64,000 bases of DNA, taken from Limosilactobacillus viscerum (lineage in GTDB: Bacteria > Bacillota > Bacilli > Lactobacillales > Lactobacillaceae). A model generated the notes under the pieces. The model was not told the origin of the DNA. It ran no database searches and saw only the letters and a program-made list of their open reading frames with translations. The stretch is from NCBI RefSeq assembly GCF_947387525.1, contig NZ_CANDNW010000007.1, positions 21,918-85,917 on the forward strand, given 5' to 3'. Of this stretch, positions 9,083 to 17,298 are shown piece after piece (positions within the stretch are counted from its first letter, which is position 1; every line of letters starts with the position of its first letter). A program made the position numbers and the translations under genes.

Positions 9083-9769
9083 TTAACCCAATTCATTGAG
9101 AGTTTTTTTGATGATTGTGCTAATTTTGTCAACAACCTGGTCGATTGTCAGCTGGGTAGTATCTAAACGAATTGCATCGGGCGCCTGGGTTAGTGGCGAT
9201 ACCTTTCGTGAGGAATCCTTTTTATCCCGCAATTCAATTTCTTTTTGTAGTTCTTCTAAAGAAGCAGTTTTAATCCCCTTGGCCTTATTTTCAACATACC
9301 GCCGACGGGCACGCTCATGGGCAGTTGCGACCATAAAGATTTTAACGGGAGCATCAGGAAGGACAGTTGAGCCAATATCACGCCCATCCATTACAATTCC
9401 CCCTTCTCGGGCAATTTGCCGCTGAAGGTTAGTCATTTCTTGCCGAACTTCCGGAATTGCTGCTACTGCCGACACATTTTGATCAATCCGCCCCTGGCGA
9501 ATATCGGTGGTTACCTCTTCACCATTGAGGAAAACCTTTTGTTCTGGTTCTCCCGGAGCAAAGCTGATTTTAATTTCCTGTGCAAGCTTACTAATTTGTG
9601 CAGTATCTTCCATTGAAATTCCACGGTTAAGTGCTGCAAGTGTTACTACCCGGTACATTGCTCCCGTATCACAATAAACATAGTGGAATTTCTTTGCGAC
9701 TAGCTTAGCAACGGTGCTTTTCCCCGCAGACGCCGGGCCATCAATAGCAACTTGAATTTGCTTTTCCAT
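9083..9769 (-). CDS. cmk: cytidylate kinase
   Basis: 228 residues, the normal length for CMP kinase, which phosphorylates CMP and dCMP using ATP. The P-loop is GPASAGKST (11-19), followed by YCDTGAMYR for the acceptor site, the DGRDIGSTVLPDA motif, ARRRY and the lid RDKKDSSRKVSPL. It starts at ATG 9769 and lies 71 bases before rpsA, matching the conserved cmk-rpsA pair. Confidence 0.97.
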   Translation of the reverse strand: MEKQIQVAIDGPASAGKSTVAKLVAKKFHYVYCDTGAMYRVVTLAALNRGISMEDTAQISKLAQEIKISFAPGEPEQKVFLNGEEVTTDIRQGRIDQNVSAVAAIPEVRQEMTNLQRQIAREGGIVMDGRDIGSTVLPDAPVKIFMVATAHERARRRYVENKAKGIKTASLEELQKEIELRDKKDSSRKVSPLTQAPDAIRLDTTQLTIDQVVDKISTIIKKTLNELG

Positions 9770-9790
9770 AACTTGTTTTCTCTCCCTAAA

Positions 9791-10345
9791 TTAACGAACT
9801 CGAATTTGTTGACCAGGATGGACAGTTGAATTAACTGACAGGTTGTTTAACCGTGCCACTTCTTGAGCAGACATCCCGTTTCGTGCTGCAATGCGGTAAA
9901 TACTGTCGCCACGCCGGACCACTGCATACTGGCGGCTTCCCTGACTGACACTGGTCGAACTAGTGCTAGCTGACCGACTACTAGTTACCGCGGAGCTGCT
10001 TGATGTTAAACTGCTACTCTCTTCACTCCTACTGACAGAATGCCGACGACTAGCAGAACTCACTCGATGAGATTGACTTTTTTTACTACTCGCCGAAGCA
10101 GTTTGCTCGGTCTGTACTGGATGGTTAAACGACTGCTTATTATTAATCCAATAAATTAATGGCGTCGCTGCTAGTACAATAATCAAGACAATTAAAACAG
10201 TGGTGATGGTTGAGCTATGTGATTCTTGTTTCCGCCGCTCAGTCCGTGACAAGTGACCTGTACTGTCGAGATTCTCATTATCGGTAAACTTCTTATCCCA
10301 CAATTCATCATTTTGTTCACGACTTTCCTCACGTTTTTCACTCAT
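9791..10345 (-). CDS. LysM domain membrane protein, YpbE-like
   Basis: 184 residues. A charged cytosolic N-terminus (1-45) is followed by one membrane helix (about 46-67, TTVLIVLIIVLAATPLIYWI). Then comes a long Ser/Thr/Arg-rich linker (about 75-135) and a C-terminal LysM motif (about 140-184: YAVVRRGDSIYRIAARNGMSAQEVARLNNL). This predicts a type II membrane anchor with LysM outside, binding peptidoglycan. No hydrolase domain is present. Position after recQ and before cmk matches ypbE of Bacillus subtilis, whose role is unknown to me. Confidence 0.85.
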   Translation of the reverse strand: MSEKREESREQNDELWDKKFTDNENLDSTGHLSRTERRKQESHSSTITTVLIVLIIVLAATPLIYWINNKQSFNHPVQTEQTASASSKKSQSHRVSSASRRHSVSRSEESSSLTSSSSAVTSSRSASTSSTSVSQGSRQYAVVRRGDSIYRIAARNGMSAQEVARLNNLSVNSTVHPGQQIRVR

Positions 10346-10397
10346 GGCTTAACCTCCCCTCATTTCAAAGTTAACATTCTGATTGTAGCGCACTAAT

Positions 10398-11867
10398 TTA
10401 CTGCTTGTCTAGGTTGGAAAAGTGGAAGTTGGATTCTTTATCAAGATTTAATAAGCGCTGAAGCTGGGTATCCCACCGTTCGTTTTTCTTTGGTACTACC
10501 GTTGTCTTTCGTGGTGGCAGCAACGGCTTTGAAAGCCAACCAGGTTCATCAATATCACAGCAATCTGTCTGTTCAACTGTCGATTCACCAAAGTAAGCAA
10601 GGATGAATTGCCGTCGACAGCTAGTTAAGCTTGCATACTTTTGCATTTGGTGCAGCTGCCAAGCAACCTGTGACTGGCGCTTGCCAAAACTTTCCCGTAA
10701 CTGGCTAATTGAATAGTGGTGGCGGATGTAAAAGTCAAAGAGTTCATAATCTGGACCCAGTACCCGCCGATCTGCTTGTCCCTGTTGAACTTTTTGGTAT
10801 AGTCCAGCGGGTGGAAGTTCAGTAGTCGTTAACTGACGTGCTAATTGTTCATCCCCAGGAGCGTATAGTAAAACGGCCGCACTTTGTTGGCCATCACGAC
10901 CTGCCCGGCCAATTTCTTGCACATAGTTTTCGAGGCTGGTTGGCAGGTGGTAGTGAATAACAAAGCGAATATCATCCTTATCAATTCCCATTCCAAACGC
11001 ACTAGTCGCACAAATCAATTGTAGTTGATTATCCATAAATTGCTGCTGGATGCGGAAACGTTCGGCAGATGGCATTCCGGCATGGTAGGCCGCCACTGCA
11101 AGCGTGCTATTTTCACGAAGCCATTCCGCCATTTGGGTAGCTAACCGGCGACTAGCAAAATAAACAATTCCTGCTCCCGGTAAAGTTGTTACCAGTTTTA
11201 ACAACGTCGTTTGCTTTTCGTCAGAACTGGCCAATTCACTTGCGGCTAAAAAGATATTCGGACGGTTGACTGAACGCACAATTGTTACTACTTGTTCAGC
11301 TGAAAGACCCACCTTAGTTAAGATATCATGCCGAACACGAGGGGTGGCAGTTGCTGTTAGTAACAACGTCACGGGATCGTCCAATTCGTGCCGTAGCTGT
11401 TTTAAGAGTAAGTACTCCGGACGAAAATCGGGGCCCCACTGGGAAATGCAGTGTGCTTCGTCAATCGTCAGCAAACTTAACTTAGTTCTTTGTAACGCCC
11501 GTACCACTTCCGGGTTAGCAAGCAACTCCGGTGATGCAAAAATAAATTTAGCCTGACTCAGCTGTGACAACTGCTGCCGCCGATCTTGACCACCACCACT
11601 AAGCATGAGAACCCGTTTTTCACCATTCCGGTGTAGACGGTCAACCTGGTCCTGCATTAACGAGATCAGCGGTGACACCACCAGTACAGGGCCCGGCAAT
11701 AAGTAGGCCGGTAACTGGTACAGGAGTGACTTTCCACCACCAGTTGGCAGGATAGCCAGGGTATTCTTGCCCGCTAACAGGGCCTTGATGGTTGCCAACT
11801 GTCCATCACGAAAATGCTCATAGCCAAAGTGCTGTTTGAGTACCTCGTAAATTTTAGCATCATTCAT
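10398..11867 (-). CDS. RecQ family ATP-dependent DNA helicase, short RecS type
   Basis: 489 residues. It has the superfamily 2 helicase core: Walker A LPTGGGKSLLYQLPA, motif II DEAHCISQWGPDFRPEY, TATATPRVR, and motif VI QEIGRAGRDGQQS. A short RecQ-type region with a zinc-site-like CRRQFILAYFGE and CCDID follows, but the HRDC domain of long RecQ is absent. This matches RecS (YpbC) in length. The start ATG 11867 overlaps the upstream stop (ATGAATGA), implying translational coupling to the YpbB-like gene. It probably unwinds forks and recombination intermediates. Confidence 0.92.
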   Translation of the reverse strand: MNDAKIYEVLKQHFGYEHFRDGQLATIKALLAGKNTLAILPTGGGKSLLYQLPAYLLPGPVLVVSPLISLMQDQVDRLHRNGEKRVLMLSGGGQDRRQQLSQLSQAKFIFASPELLANPEVVRALQRTKLSLLTIDEAHCISQWGPDFRPEYLLLKQLRHELDDPVTLLLTATATPRVRHDILTKVGLSAEQVVTIVRSVNRPNIFLAASELASSDEKQTTLLKLVTTLPGAGIVYFASRRLATQMAEWLRENSTLAVAAYHAGMPSAERFRIQQQFMDNQLQLICATSAFGMGIDKDDIRFVIHYHLPTSLENYVQEIGRAGRDGQQSAAVLLYAPGDEQLARQLTTTELPPAGLYQKVQQGQADRRVLGPDYELFDFYIRHHYSISQLRESFGKRQSQVAWQLHQMQKYASLTSCRRQFILAYFGESTVEQTDCCDIDEPGWLSKPLLPPRKTTVVPKKNERWDTQLQRLLNLDKESNFHFSNLDKQ

Positions 11868-12915
11868 TGGTCTGACTCCCCTGCAAAATCTGGTAAAGAC
11901 GGAAATAGAAAAAGTCAGCATTTGAATCCGCCGACCAACTCGCAAATTGCCATTCGGTAACGGGTCCCTGGTAATTTTGGTCAAGGTATTGACGGACCTT
12001 TATTGGCAAAAGTTGATCCCAGTTTAACAACTGGGGCATTAGAATTGCCGCCGTTAAGAGGTGTTCACGAACCGTGCTTACTTTGAGGCGCCGTTGACGG
12101 GCAACCTCCGTAATCGTCCTTCCACTGCTAACCATTTTGAATGTCCGCCAATTACTTGGTGACAGCGGCGTTGCGGACAGCAAGGGCTTAATTAGGCAGG
12201 CAAGCGGGCCATTGGTTGCCCGTGAAAAGGCACAGATAGCAAGGGCGAGGTCATGGGTTAGCGTAATTCCATCAGCAACATTCAATTGGAGGTGGTTGCA
12301 TAACTGGTCAAGTGTCCACCCCGTCTGTCCATGGCCAATCAACTGATTTACTAGTGCCAGCGGCAAGCGCTCATCTTCACTCTCCAGCGAATTCATTAGT
12401 AACTGGAGCTCGGCGTTAACATCCCCTACCAGGTGGTCAGAGCCGAAGTGGTTAAACCATGACTTAACCTGTTGCTGCTCAGCAAATGAAATATTAAGTG
12501 GGACGTAGTGACGATTGTGATAAGAAAACTCAGAGACCACTTGAAAGCCCAAAAGAAACCGTAGAAAGGCTACCTTGGTATTTGCTAACCAATACCAGGA
12601 ATAAAAGGCTGGCTCATACACTGGCGGCTGTTCTTCCTGAAAGCTAACTCCCGTTGTGGTTAGCTTAACCTGGTTATCCGCAACCACTTCAACCAGGCCC
12701 GCCGCTTGTAACTCCCTCAACTCAAAGTCCAACTGGTCCTGGTTGGCTTGGCGACGAGCACCTAGCCACTCCAAGATGCCATACTGCTGCGCCCAAAAAA
12801 GGTTAGCGACGGTGCGGTGACTGGTCAGTACATTTTCGATCACCCTTATTCGGCGTGGCTGGCGATAGCTACACAGCCGTAGTAAATATGTATTCAACCT
12901 TGTCACCCCTATCAC
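11860..12915 (-). CDS. YpbB-like helix-turn-helix domain protein
   Basis: 351 residues with no membrane segments. The C-terminal third has a helix-turn-helix (about 265-290: RTITEVARQRRLKVSTVREHLLTAA), as in proteins paired with RecQ helicases. The N-terminal part is weakly conserved. Its place directly upstream of the RecS-type gene, overlapping by 8 bases, matches ypbB-recS of Bacillus subtilis and suggests that the two act together on DNA. The start is uncertain: GTG at 12915, or a TTG near 12897 which is better placed after AGGGGTG. Function is inferred from context only. Confidence 0.78.
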   Translation of the reverse strand: MIGVTRLNTYLLRLCSYRQPRRIRVIENVLTSHRTVANLFWAQQYGILEWLGARRQANQDQLDFELRELQAAGLVEVVADNQVKLTTTGVSFQEEQPPVYEPAFYSWYWLANTKVAFLRFLLGFQVVSEFSYHNRHYVPLNISFAEQQQVKSWFNHFGSDHLVGDVNAELQLLMNSLESEDERLPLALVNQLIGHGQTGWTLDQLCNHLQLNVADGITLTHDLALAICAFSRATNGPLACLIKPLLSATPLSPSNWRTFKMVSSGRTITEVARQRRLKVSTVREHLLTAAILMPQLLNWDQLLPIKVRQYLDQNYQGPVTEWQFASWSADSNADFFYFRLYQILQGSQTNE

Positions 12916-13055
12916 TTAAATTATCTACACTAGTATAATACGCTAAATAATCACTAGCGGCACTAAAAAGGTGTTGGAACAATAAACCAAGCCCTTAATT
13001 AATGGTTTACTTTAAAAGCATCAATTGATTAACAAACCTTCGTTTTAAAAACAAA

Positions 13056-13113
13056 AGAGCCGTCACACAACCTAGCACTTAGACTCTCAAGTCCCAGGTT
13101 GTGTCACCGCTCT
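13056..13113 (-). terminator. long palindrome downstream of ribU, probable terminator (repeat copy C)
   Basis: Arms AGAGCCGTCACACAACCT and AGGTTGTGTCACCGCTCT pair over 18 positions with two mismatches, and on the minus strand run into TTTTGTTTTT. It lies 3 bases beyond the ribU stop. The arm core GTCACACAACC resembles the palindromes at 5716 and 26527. Confidence 0.7.
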
Positions 13114-13116
13114 CCA

Positions 13117-13692
13117 TTAAATTTTATGCCGTTGTAGCCATTGACGAAGGTGCCCCGCGATCAATGCGAAGACAACCGTCACTAACAAACCCTTGATAAT
13201 GTTAAAAGGAAGAACGCCAACTGCCACTAGCTGGGCCACCGGCATCGTTGACTGCCAGTGCCAAGCAGCCATGTATAGCGGCGTCAGCACCCACAAATTA
13301 AGCAGTGACATTACCACCGTCAGTACAACTGTCGATAGTGGAATGGCAACCATCATCTGACGTTTAAACGACCAGTCCTGGTGCCGCCATACAAGGCAAA
13401 ATGGGATCAGTAACGCCAGCGATGAAATAAAGTCGCTGCTAACCCCAATCAGGTCCCCAACCGAAAAACCGTTAACCATTGCATGCAAGAGGCACTTGAT
13501 CACTGCAATCATCACCCCCGCAAAAGGACCATAAATATAACCACCCAGCAATACTGGAATATCTGAAAAATCAATTTTCAGGTAAGAAGCTACCGGGATA
13601 ACTGGAAACTCAAACAACATCAGGATAAATGCAAGTGCCCCTAAGCAGGCCACCCCCACCATCCGTTGAATCCGTTGGTGCGATACTGTCAT
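13117..13692 (-). CDS. ribU: riboflavin transporter, ECF S component RibU
   Basis: 191 residues, strongly hydrophobic with about six membrane helices. RibU features are visible: an N-terminal basic stretch, FEFPVIPVASYLKIDFSDIPVLLGG (substrate-binding loop) and GPFAGVMIAVIKCLLHAMV. As an S component it binds riboflavin and needs the shared ECF ATPase/T module, which is not in this window. The FMN riboswitch directly upstream (13790-13915) confirms riboflavin uptake. The gene is monocistronic, ending in the palindrome at 13056-13113. The ribosome site GGAGGTTG lies near 13700. Confidence 0.95.
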   Translation of the reverse strand: MTVSHQRIQRMVGVACLGALAFILMLFEFPVIPVASYLKIDFSDIPVLLGGYIYGPFAGVMIAVIKCLLHAMVNGFSVGDLIGVSSDFISSLALLIPFCLVWRHQDWSFKRQMMVAIPLSTVVLTVVMSLLNLWVLTPLYMAAWHWQSTMPVAQLVAVGVLPFNIIKGLLVTVVFALIAGHLRQWLQRHKI

Positions 13693-13744
13693 AACAAAAC
13701 AACCTCCATTATTGGAAGATTGTTTCCTTCATTGGCCCACCCCA

Positions 13745-13784
13745 TAAAATAAAAGCGCTGTCGATACACTGGTACCCACAACGC
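13745..13784 (-). terminator. expression-platform terminator of the FMN riboswitch
   Basis: On the minus strand GCGTTGT and ACAGCGC form a 7-base-pair stem (one G-U) directly followed by TTTTATTTTA, between the aptamer and the ribU ribosome site. This is the premature terminator expected to form when FMN is bound. Confidence 0.75.
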
Positions 13785-13789
13785 AATTA

Positions 13790-13915
13790 TTCCATAGAGA
13801 TCTTCTATATACCAGACTTTACTGTCGGCACTGGAATTTCACCAGATCAACCGTTCACACGGGTTGCGGGCTTTAACCGCCGGTCGGGAATTACACCCTG
13901 CCTTGAAGAAACCAA
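13790..13915 (-). promoter_or_regulatory. FMN riboswitch (RFN element)
   Basis: The minus strand contains the diagnostic RFN blocks in order: GGCAGGGTGTAATTCCCGAC, CGGCGGTTAAAGCCCGC, CTGGTGAAATTCCAGTGCC and GACAGTAAAGTC. They lie between a consensus promoter and a terminator in front of ribU. Binding of FMN should stop transcription and so limit riboflavin uptake when flavin is plentiful. Confidence 0.95.
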
Positions 13916-13937
13916 TCTTGTTAAATTTTACACTTAC

Positions 13938-13966
13938 ATTATAGCGGACAACAAAAGCGCTGTCAA
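13938..13966 (-). promoter_or_regulatory. consensus promoter of the ribU transcript
   Basis: Exact consensus on the minus strand: TTGACA (13961-13966), 17-base spacer, TATAAT (13938-13943). It lies just upstream of the FMN aptamer, within 15-43 bases of the rluB stop. Confidence 0.9.
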
Positions 13967-13980
13967 TGAAGAAGGGCCAG

Positions 13981-14697
13981 CTACATTCCCTTTAGCTTTT
14001 TAACCTCTTCTGGCCGCAGTTCCCGGTAATCACCCGGTTGGACGCCCTGTAGGTTTAAAAAGCCATAACTCTCCCGGTGCAGCTTCATCACTGGGTAGCC
14101 GACCGCCTCAAACATCCGCTTAACCTGGTGGTAATGGCCTTCATGAATTGTAATCTGGACAATACTTATCCTTTTTGCCCGGTCCGTCTCCTTAAGGCGG
14201 GTCTTTGCTGGTTTGGTCCGGTGGCCATCGACTTTTACCCCTAACCGCAACTGCTTAAGTGCGTCATTGGTTATTAGCCCCTTTACCTTGGCAACATAGG
14301 TCTTATTAACCTCAAACTTGGGGTGCATTAGCTTATTTGCTAAATCACCATCATTAGTTAAGAGCAGGATACCTGTGGTGTCATAGTCCAGTCGGCCCAC
14401 TGGATAAACCCGTTCTTCAATCTCGTCATCCTTGAGAATATCTACAACGGTCCGCCGCCCCTTCTCATCATGGGCACTTGAAATAACTTCGCGTGGTTTA
14501 TTTAAGAGGTAGTAAACGTGTTTTTCCTGGTGGATCGGTACCCCGTCAACCTCAATTTTATCCTTCGCCGCTACCTTGGTCCCTAGCTTCTTAACTGTTT
14601 CACCATTGACCGTTACCCGGCCCGCAGTAATTAGCTTTTCGGATGCCCGTCGCGATGCAACCCCCGCTTCGGCCATCACCTTTTGTAATCGTTCCAT
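13981..14697 (-). CDS. rluB: 23S rRNA pseudouridine synthase, RluB type
   Basis: 238 residues. An N-terminal S4 RNA-binding domain (1-50: MERLQKVMAEAGVASRRASEK) is followed by a RsuA-family synthase domain. The catalytic Asp is D104 in VGRLDYDTTGILLLTNDG, and HYHQVKRMFEAVG and LHRESYG are also present. It converts a helix 89 uridine of 23S rRNA to pseudouridine. The start codon overlaps the scpB stop by one base (TAATG), so translation is coupled; the scpA-scpB-rluB order is conserved in Firmicutes. Confidence 0.95.
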   Translation of the reverse strand: MERLQKVMAEAGVASRRASEKLITAGRVTVNGETVKKLGTKVAAKDKIEVDGVPIHQEKHVYYLLNKPREVISSAHDEKGRRTVVDILKDDEIEERVYPVGRLDYDTTGILLLTNDGDLANKLMHPKFEVNKTYVAKVKGLITNDALKQLRLGVKVDGHRTKPAKTRLKETDRAKRISIVQITIHEGHYHQVKRMFEAVGYPVMKLHRESYGFLNLQGVQPGDYRELRPEEVKKLKGM

Positions 14698-15302
14698 TAG
14701 TTATCCTCCTCTTGGTGTCGTTCACGTGACTGTAATGCCTCTAAGAAGAGGTCACCACTTAAATCACTCTCATCAATTTCATCCTGTGCTGGTAAGGCTG
14801 GTAGCTCTGCCAACGATGCCAAGCCAAAATAGTCAAGAAAGTTATTCGTCGTAACGTAAAGAAAGGGCCGCCCCGGCGCATCAAGCCGCCCCTTAGTATC
14901 AATTAGTCCCCGTACCATTAACTTCTGGATCGCACCCGAACTCTGAACTCCCCGAATACTATCGATTTCTAGCCGGGTGATCGGCTGCCGGTAAGCAATG
15001 ATCGCTAGTGTCTCTAACAGGGCCGTTGTCAATGGCACCGTTAACGGCACCTCAAAATAATGTTTAATCACTGGTGCCAACGACTGCTTGGTTGCTAGTC
15101 GAAAAGTATCATCACTTTGCAGCAGGACAAGTGCCGATTCAGGGTCAGCCGCATACTTATTGCCAAGGTCGGAAAGAATCTTGCGGATTGCTGGTTTCAT
15201 AAAACCGGTGATCTTTGCCAGGTCACCAAGTGTAATTCCTTCATCTCCCGAGATAAATAATAATGCCTCAATCTGCGCCTGATTCGTCGCTTTCGTCGTC
15301 AA
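14697..15302 (-). CDS. scpB: segregation and condensation protein B
   Basis: 201 residues with two winged-helix domains, matching ScpB: QIEALLFISGDEGITLGDLAKITG in the first and ALLETLAIIAYRQPITRLEIDSIRGVQSS in the second (shown only as signatures). It forms the SMC-ScpAB condensin that compacts and separates chromosomes. The start is probably TTG at 15302 with GGAGGG upstream, 35 bases inside scpA; no ATG fits better. Confidence 0.94.
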   Translation of the reverse strand: MTTKATNQAQIEALLFISGDEGITLGDLAKITGFMKPAIRKILSDLGNKYAADPESALVLLQSDDTFRLATKQSLAPVIKHYFEVPLTVPLTTALLETLAIIAYRQPITRLEIDSIRGVQSSGAIQKLMVRGLIDTKGRLDAPGRPFLYVTTNNFLDYFGLASLAELPALPAQDEIDESDLSGDLFLEALQSRERHQEEDN

Positions 15303-16050
15303 TATCTTTTCCCTCCACTAAAATAATTGGTCCAAATAATTCCGCCTGCTGCATTGCTATCCGGTGGTGCTTGCTCAATTCCAGTACCGCCAAAAAAGTT
15401 GTTACCAACTGGTCGCGGTTACGGTCACGGGCAAATAATTCATCAAACCGGACCGGGCCCTGTTTGACCGTTGCGATAACTGTTTTCATCCGTTCAGCAA
15501 CTGATACCTTCTCGGCCGCTACCGTCTCAATGACTGGCTGGGCCAAGCGGTGGTTCTTTAATACTTGTATAAAGGCCGCTTGGAGCTGGTCGATCGTTAC
15601 CCCTGGTTCCACATGGGGGCTAACCATCTCCCGTGGGACATGCATCGCTGGCCGGGTATATTCCTGCCGCCGAAATTCTTCCTTGTCCTTCAGCTGGTTA
15701 GCTGCATGCTTATACCGTTGGTACTCCAATAGTTGCTCGACCAGGTCCTCTCGCGGATCATCGACCTCTTCCTCCTCGTCCACTTCTTCCGGCTGTGGCA
15801 GTAGCATCTGACTTTTGATGTTCATCAGTGTTGCGGCCATCACAAAATAATCACCAGCAATTTCAAGCTGGTGTGCCTGCTGCTGGTGTAGATAATCCAA
15901 GTACTGACTAGTAATCGTGGCAATCTTTATGTCATAGATATCCATCTTGTTTTCCTTAATCAAGTGGAGCAAGAGGTCAAGTGGGCCCTCAAAGTCTTCA
16001 ATCTTAATCGTTGGCTGGTAAGGGTGCTCGGTTAATGCTTTATCATTCAT
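15268..16050 (-). CDS. scpA: segregation and condensation protein A
   Basis: 260 residues, the kleisin of the bacterial SMC complex. The N-terminal domain (about 14-90) has IKIEDFEGPLDLLLHLIKENKMDIYDI and YLVMAA-type helices. An acidic linker (EEVDEEEEVDDPRED, about 105-120) and a C-terminal winged helix that binds the SMC head follow (TFLAVLELSKHHRIAMQQ). It overlaps the RibT-like gene by 8 bases and scpB by 35, forming one tightly coupled operon. Confidence 0.95.
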   Translation of the reverse strand: MNDKALTEHPYQPTIKIEDFEGPLDLLLHLIKENKMDIYDIKIATITSQYLDYLHQQQAHQLEIAGDYFVMAATLMNIKSQMLLPQPEEVDEEEEVDDPREDLVEQLLEYQRYKHAANQLKDKEEFRRQEYTRPAMHVPREMVSPHVEPGVTIDQLQAAFIQVLKNHRLAQPVIETVAAEKVSVAERMKTVIATVKQGPVRFDELFARDRNRDQLVTTFLAVLELSKHHRIAMQQAELFGPIILVEGKDIDDESDESGAD

Positions 16051-16408
16051 TGTTTTGCTCCCACGTCGTAATCAGCGGCTGGTTGCGGATTGTCCCCATC
16101 AGCCTTTTTCCCGGATACTCCTCTTGCAGTGCTGTTAGAAGCGCAAAGACATTCTTGCCTGACCGTTCACTCGGGGTAAACGAAATTCGGCGAAGCAACA
16201 GGTAATTGTCCCCCTCTTCAACAATTGCAACCGCAATAAAATGGTTATCTTCACTATCTTTCCATAGGTAAACCGGGTAGTGTCTTGCCAATGCCCCTGT
16301 TAATTCATCCGTAAACCGGTTATAGTTCCGTAATTCCGGCACTAGTGACAAGAGTCCCATCACGATTTTTTCATAATCTTTCCGGTACCGAACTAACAAA
16401 CTCTTCAC
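16043..16408 (-). CDS. RibT-like GNAT family protein
   Basis: 121 residues. The start SLLVRYRKDYEKIVMGLLSLVPE and the middle YLWKDSEDNHFIAVAIVEE followed by RRISFTPSERSGKNVFALLTAL resemble RibT, a short GNAT acetyltransferase fold encoded next to scpA in Bacillus subtilis at the end of the rib operon. The acetyl-CoA loop is weak (SERSGKNVF replacing the usual R-x-x-G-x-G/A), so activity is doubtful. No riboflavin biosynthesis genes lie beside it. The call rests on pattern and position. Confidence 0.72.
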   Translation of the reverse strand: MKSLLVRYRKDYEKIVMGLLSLVPELRNYNRFTDELTGALARHYPVYLWKDSEDNHFIAVAIVEEGDNYLLLRRISFTPSERSGKNVFALLTALQEEYPGKRLMGTIRNQPLITTWEQNNE

Positions 16409-16411
16409 TCC

Positions 16412-17296
16412 TTATTTCCATGGTTGGTGACGCGCATAATCCGCGCTTAACTCCTGGACCGTCATTTTGAGGTAGGGCTTTAGCACCCGCATTTCACTAT
16501 AGCCCAACATTTCCTGGACTAACCGTGTGTCCGCCCCATTATTCAACAGGTGAACTGCAAATGAATACCGGAGAGTCTGCGGAGTTACCCGCTTATCGAT
16601 TCCCGCAGCACTTACTCGTTCTCGTAAATTCTTCCAAATTCCCTGCCTTGTCAGCTGCTTCCCATGGGCGTTGACAAACACTGCTTGCTCATCATCATTT
16701 GCCAGCTGGGGTCGAACGTCCGTTAGGTAATTTTGCAGCGCGGCAACCGACGTATCGCTTACTGGCACCAACCGTTCGCGTTTAGTAGCGTTCCCCAGTC
16801 GGATCATCTTAACATCGAGGTGCAGGTCGGTTAGTTGGAGCTTTACAATTTCACTAACCCGCATCCCCGTTGCGGCCATCAAAGCGATCAGCGCACGGTC
16901 ACGTTTGGCCAGCTGTCCTCGTGCTGGCAGCGCCAATAAGCGTTCAATCTCGTCCTCACCCAAAATGACCGGCTGGTTGTTTGCAACTACTTGCTCATTA
17001 TCCACTAAATCCATCGGGTTAAACTGAAGGTGGTGGTGCCGAATCAAGTAGCGGTAAAACTGCCGCAATGCAGACAAGCGCCGATTAATGGTCGCCGTGG
17101 AGCGTTGCTGATCCTTTAATCTCGCAACTAGGTTTAAAATCAGGTACTGGTCAACCGCTGGCCAGCTGGCGACACCCTGACTAGCAAAAAAATCAGCAGC
17201 CTGGGTGAGGTCCCGCCGGTAGCTCGCAATCGTGTTTGCTGACCGTCCCTGTTCATCTTTTAAATATGCCAGGTAACTGCTGATAAGCTCGTCCAT
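16412..17296 (-). CDS. xerD: XerD-type tyrosine recombinase with altered active site
   Basis: 294 residues, standard XerD length and place (next to scpAB). The N-terminal SAM-like domain (1-90) and the catalytic domain are complete. Visible are Arg146 (ATGMRVSEI), Lys172 (NATKRERLVPV), Arg243 and the nucleophile region Tyr275. However the HxxR histidine is Gln240 (TPQTLRYSF in place of TPHTLRHSF), and the second histidine of the LGHSS box is Tyr266 (LGYSE). Chromosome-dimer resolution at dif is the normal role; whether this variant still does it is uncertain. It is 3 bases from the RibT-like gene and 2 from cvfB. Confidence 0.85.
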   Translation of the reverse strand: MDELISSYLAYLKDEQGRSANTIASYRRDLTQAADFFASQGVASWPAVDQYLILNLVARLKDQQRSTATINRRLSALRQFYRYLIRHHHLQFNPMDLVDNEQVVANNQPVILGEDEIERLLALPARGQLAKRDRALIALMAATGMRVSEIVKLQLTDLHLDVKMIRLGNATKRERLVPVSDTSVAALQNYLTDVRPQLANDDEQAVFVNAHGKQLTRQGIWKNLRERVSAAGIDKRVTPQTLRYSFAVHLLNNGADTRLVQEMLGYSEMRVLKPYLKMTVQELSADYARHQPWK

Positions 17297-17298
17297 AA

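Noticed and set aside
13751-13966. Direct repeat AAAAGCGCTGTC on both sides of the FMN aptamer
   Set aside because: The left copy is the 3' arm and T run of the riboswitch terminator and the right copy is the -35 region of the promoter; the match is probably chance.
13953-13966. cre-like TGACAGCGCTTTTG at the ribU promoter
   Set aside because: Only 11 of 14 positions fit and it coincides with the -35 box, so it was not called.
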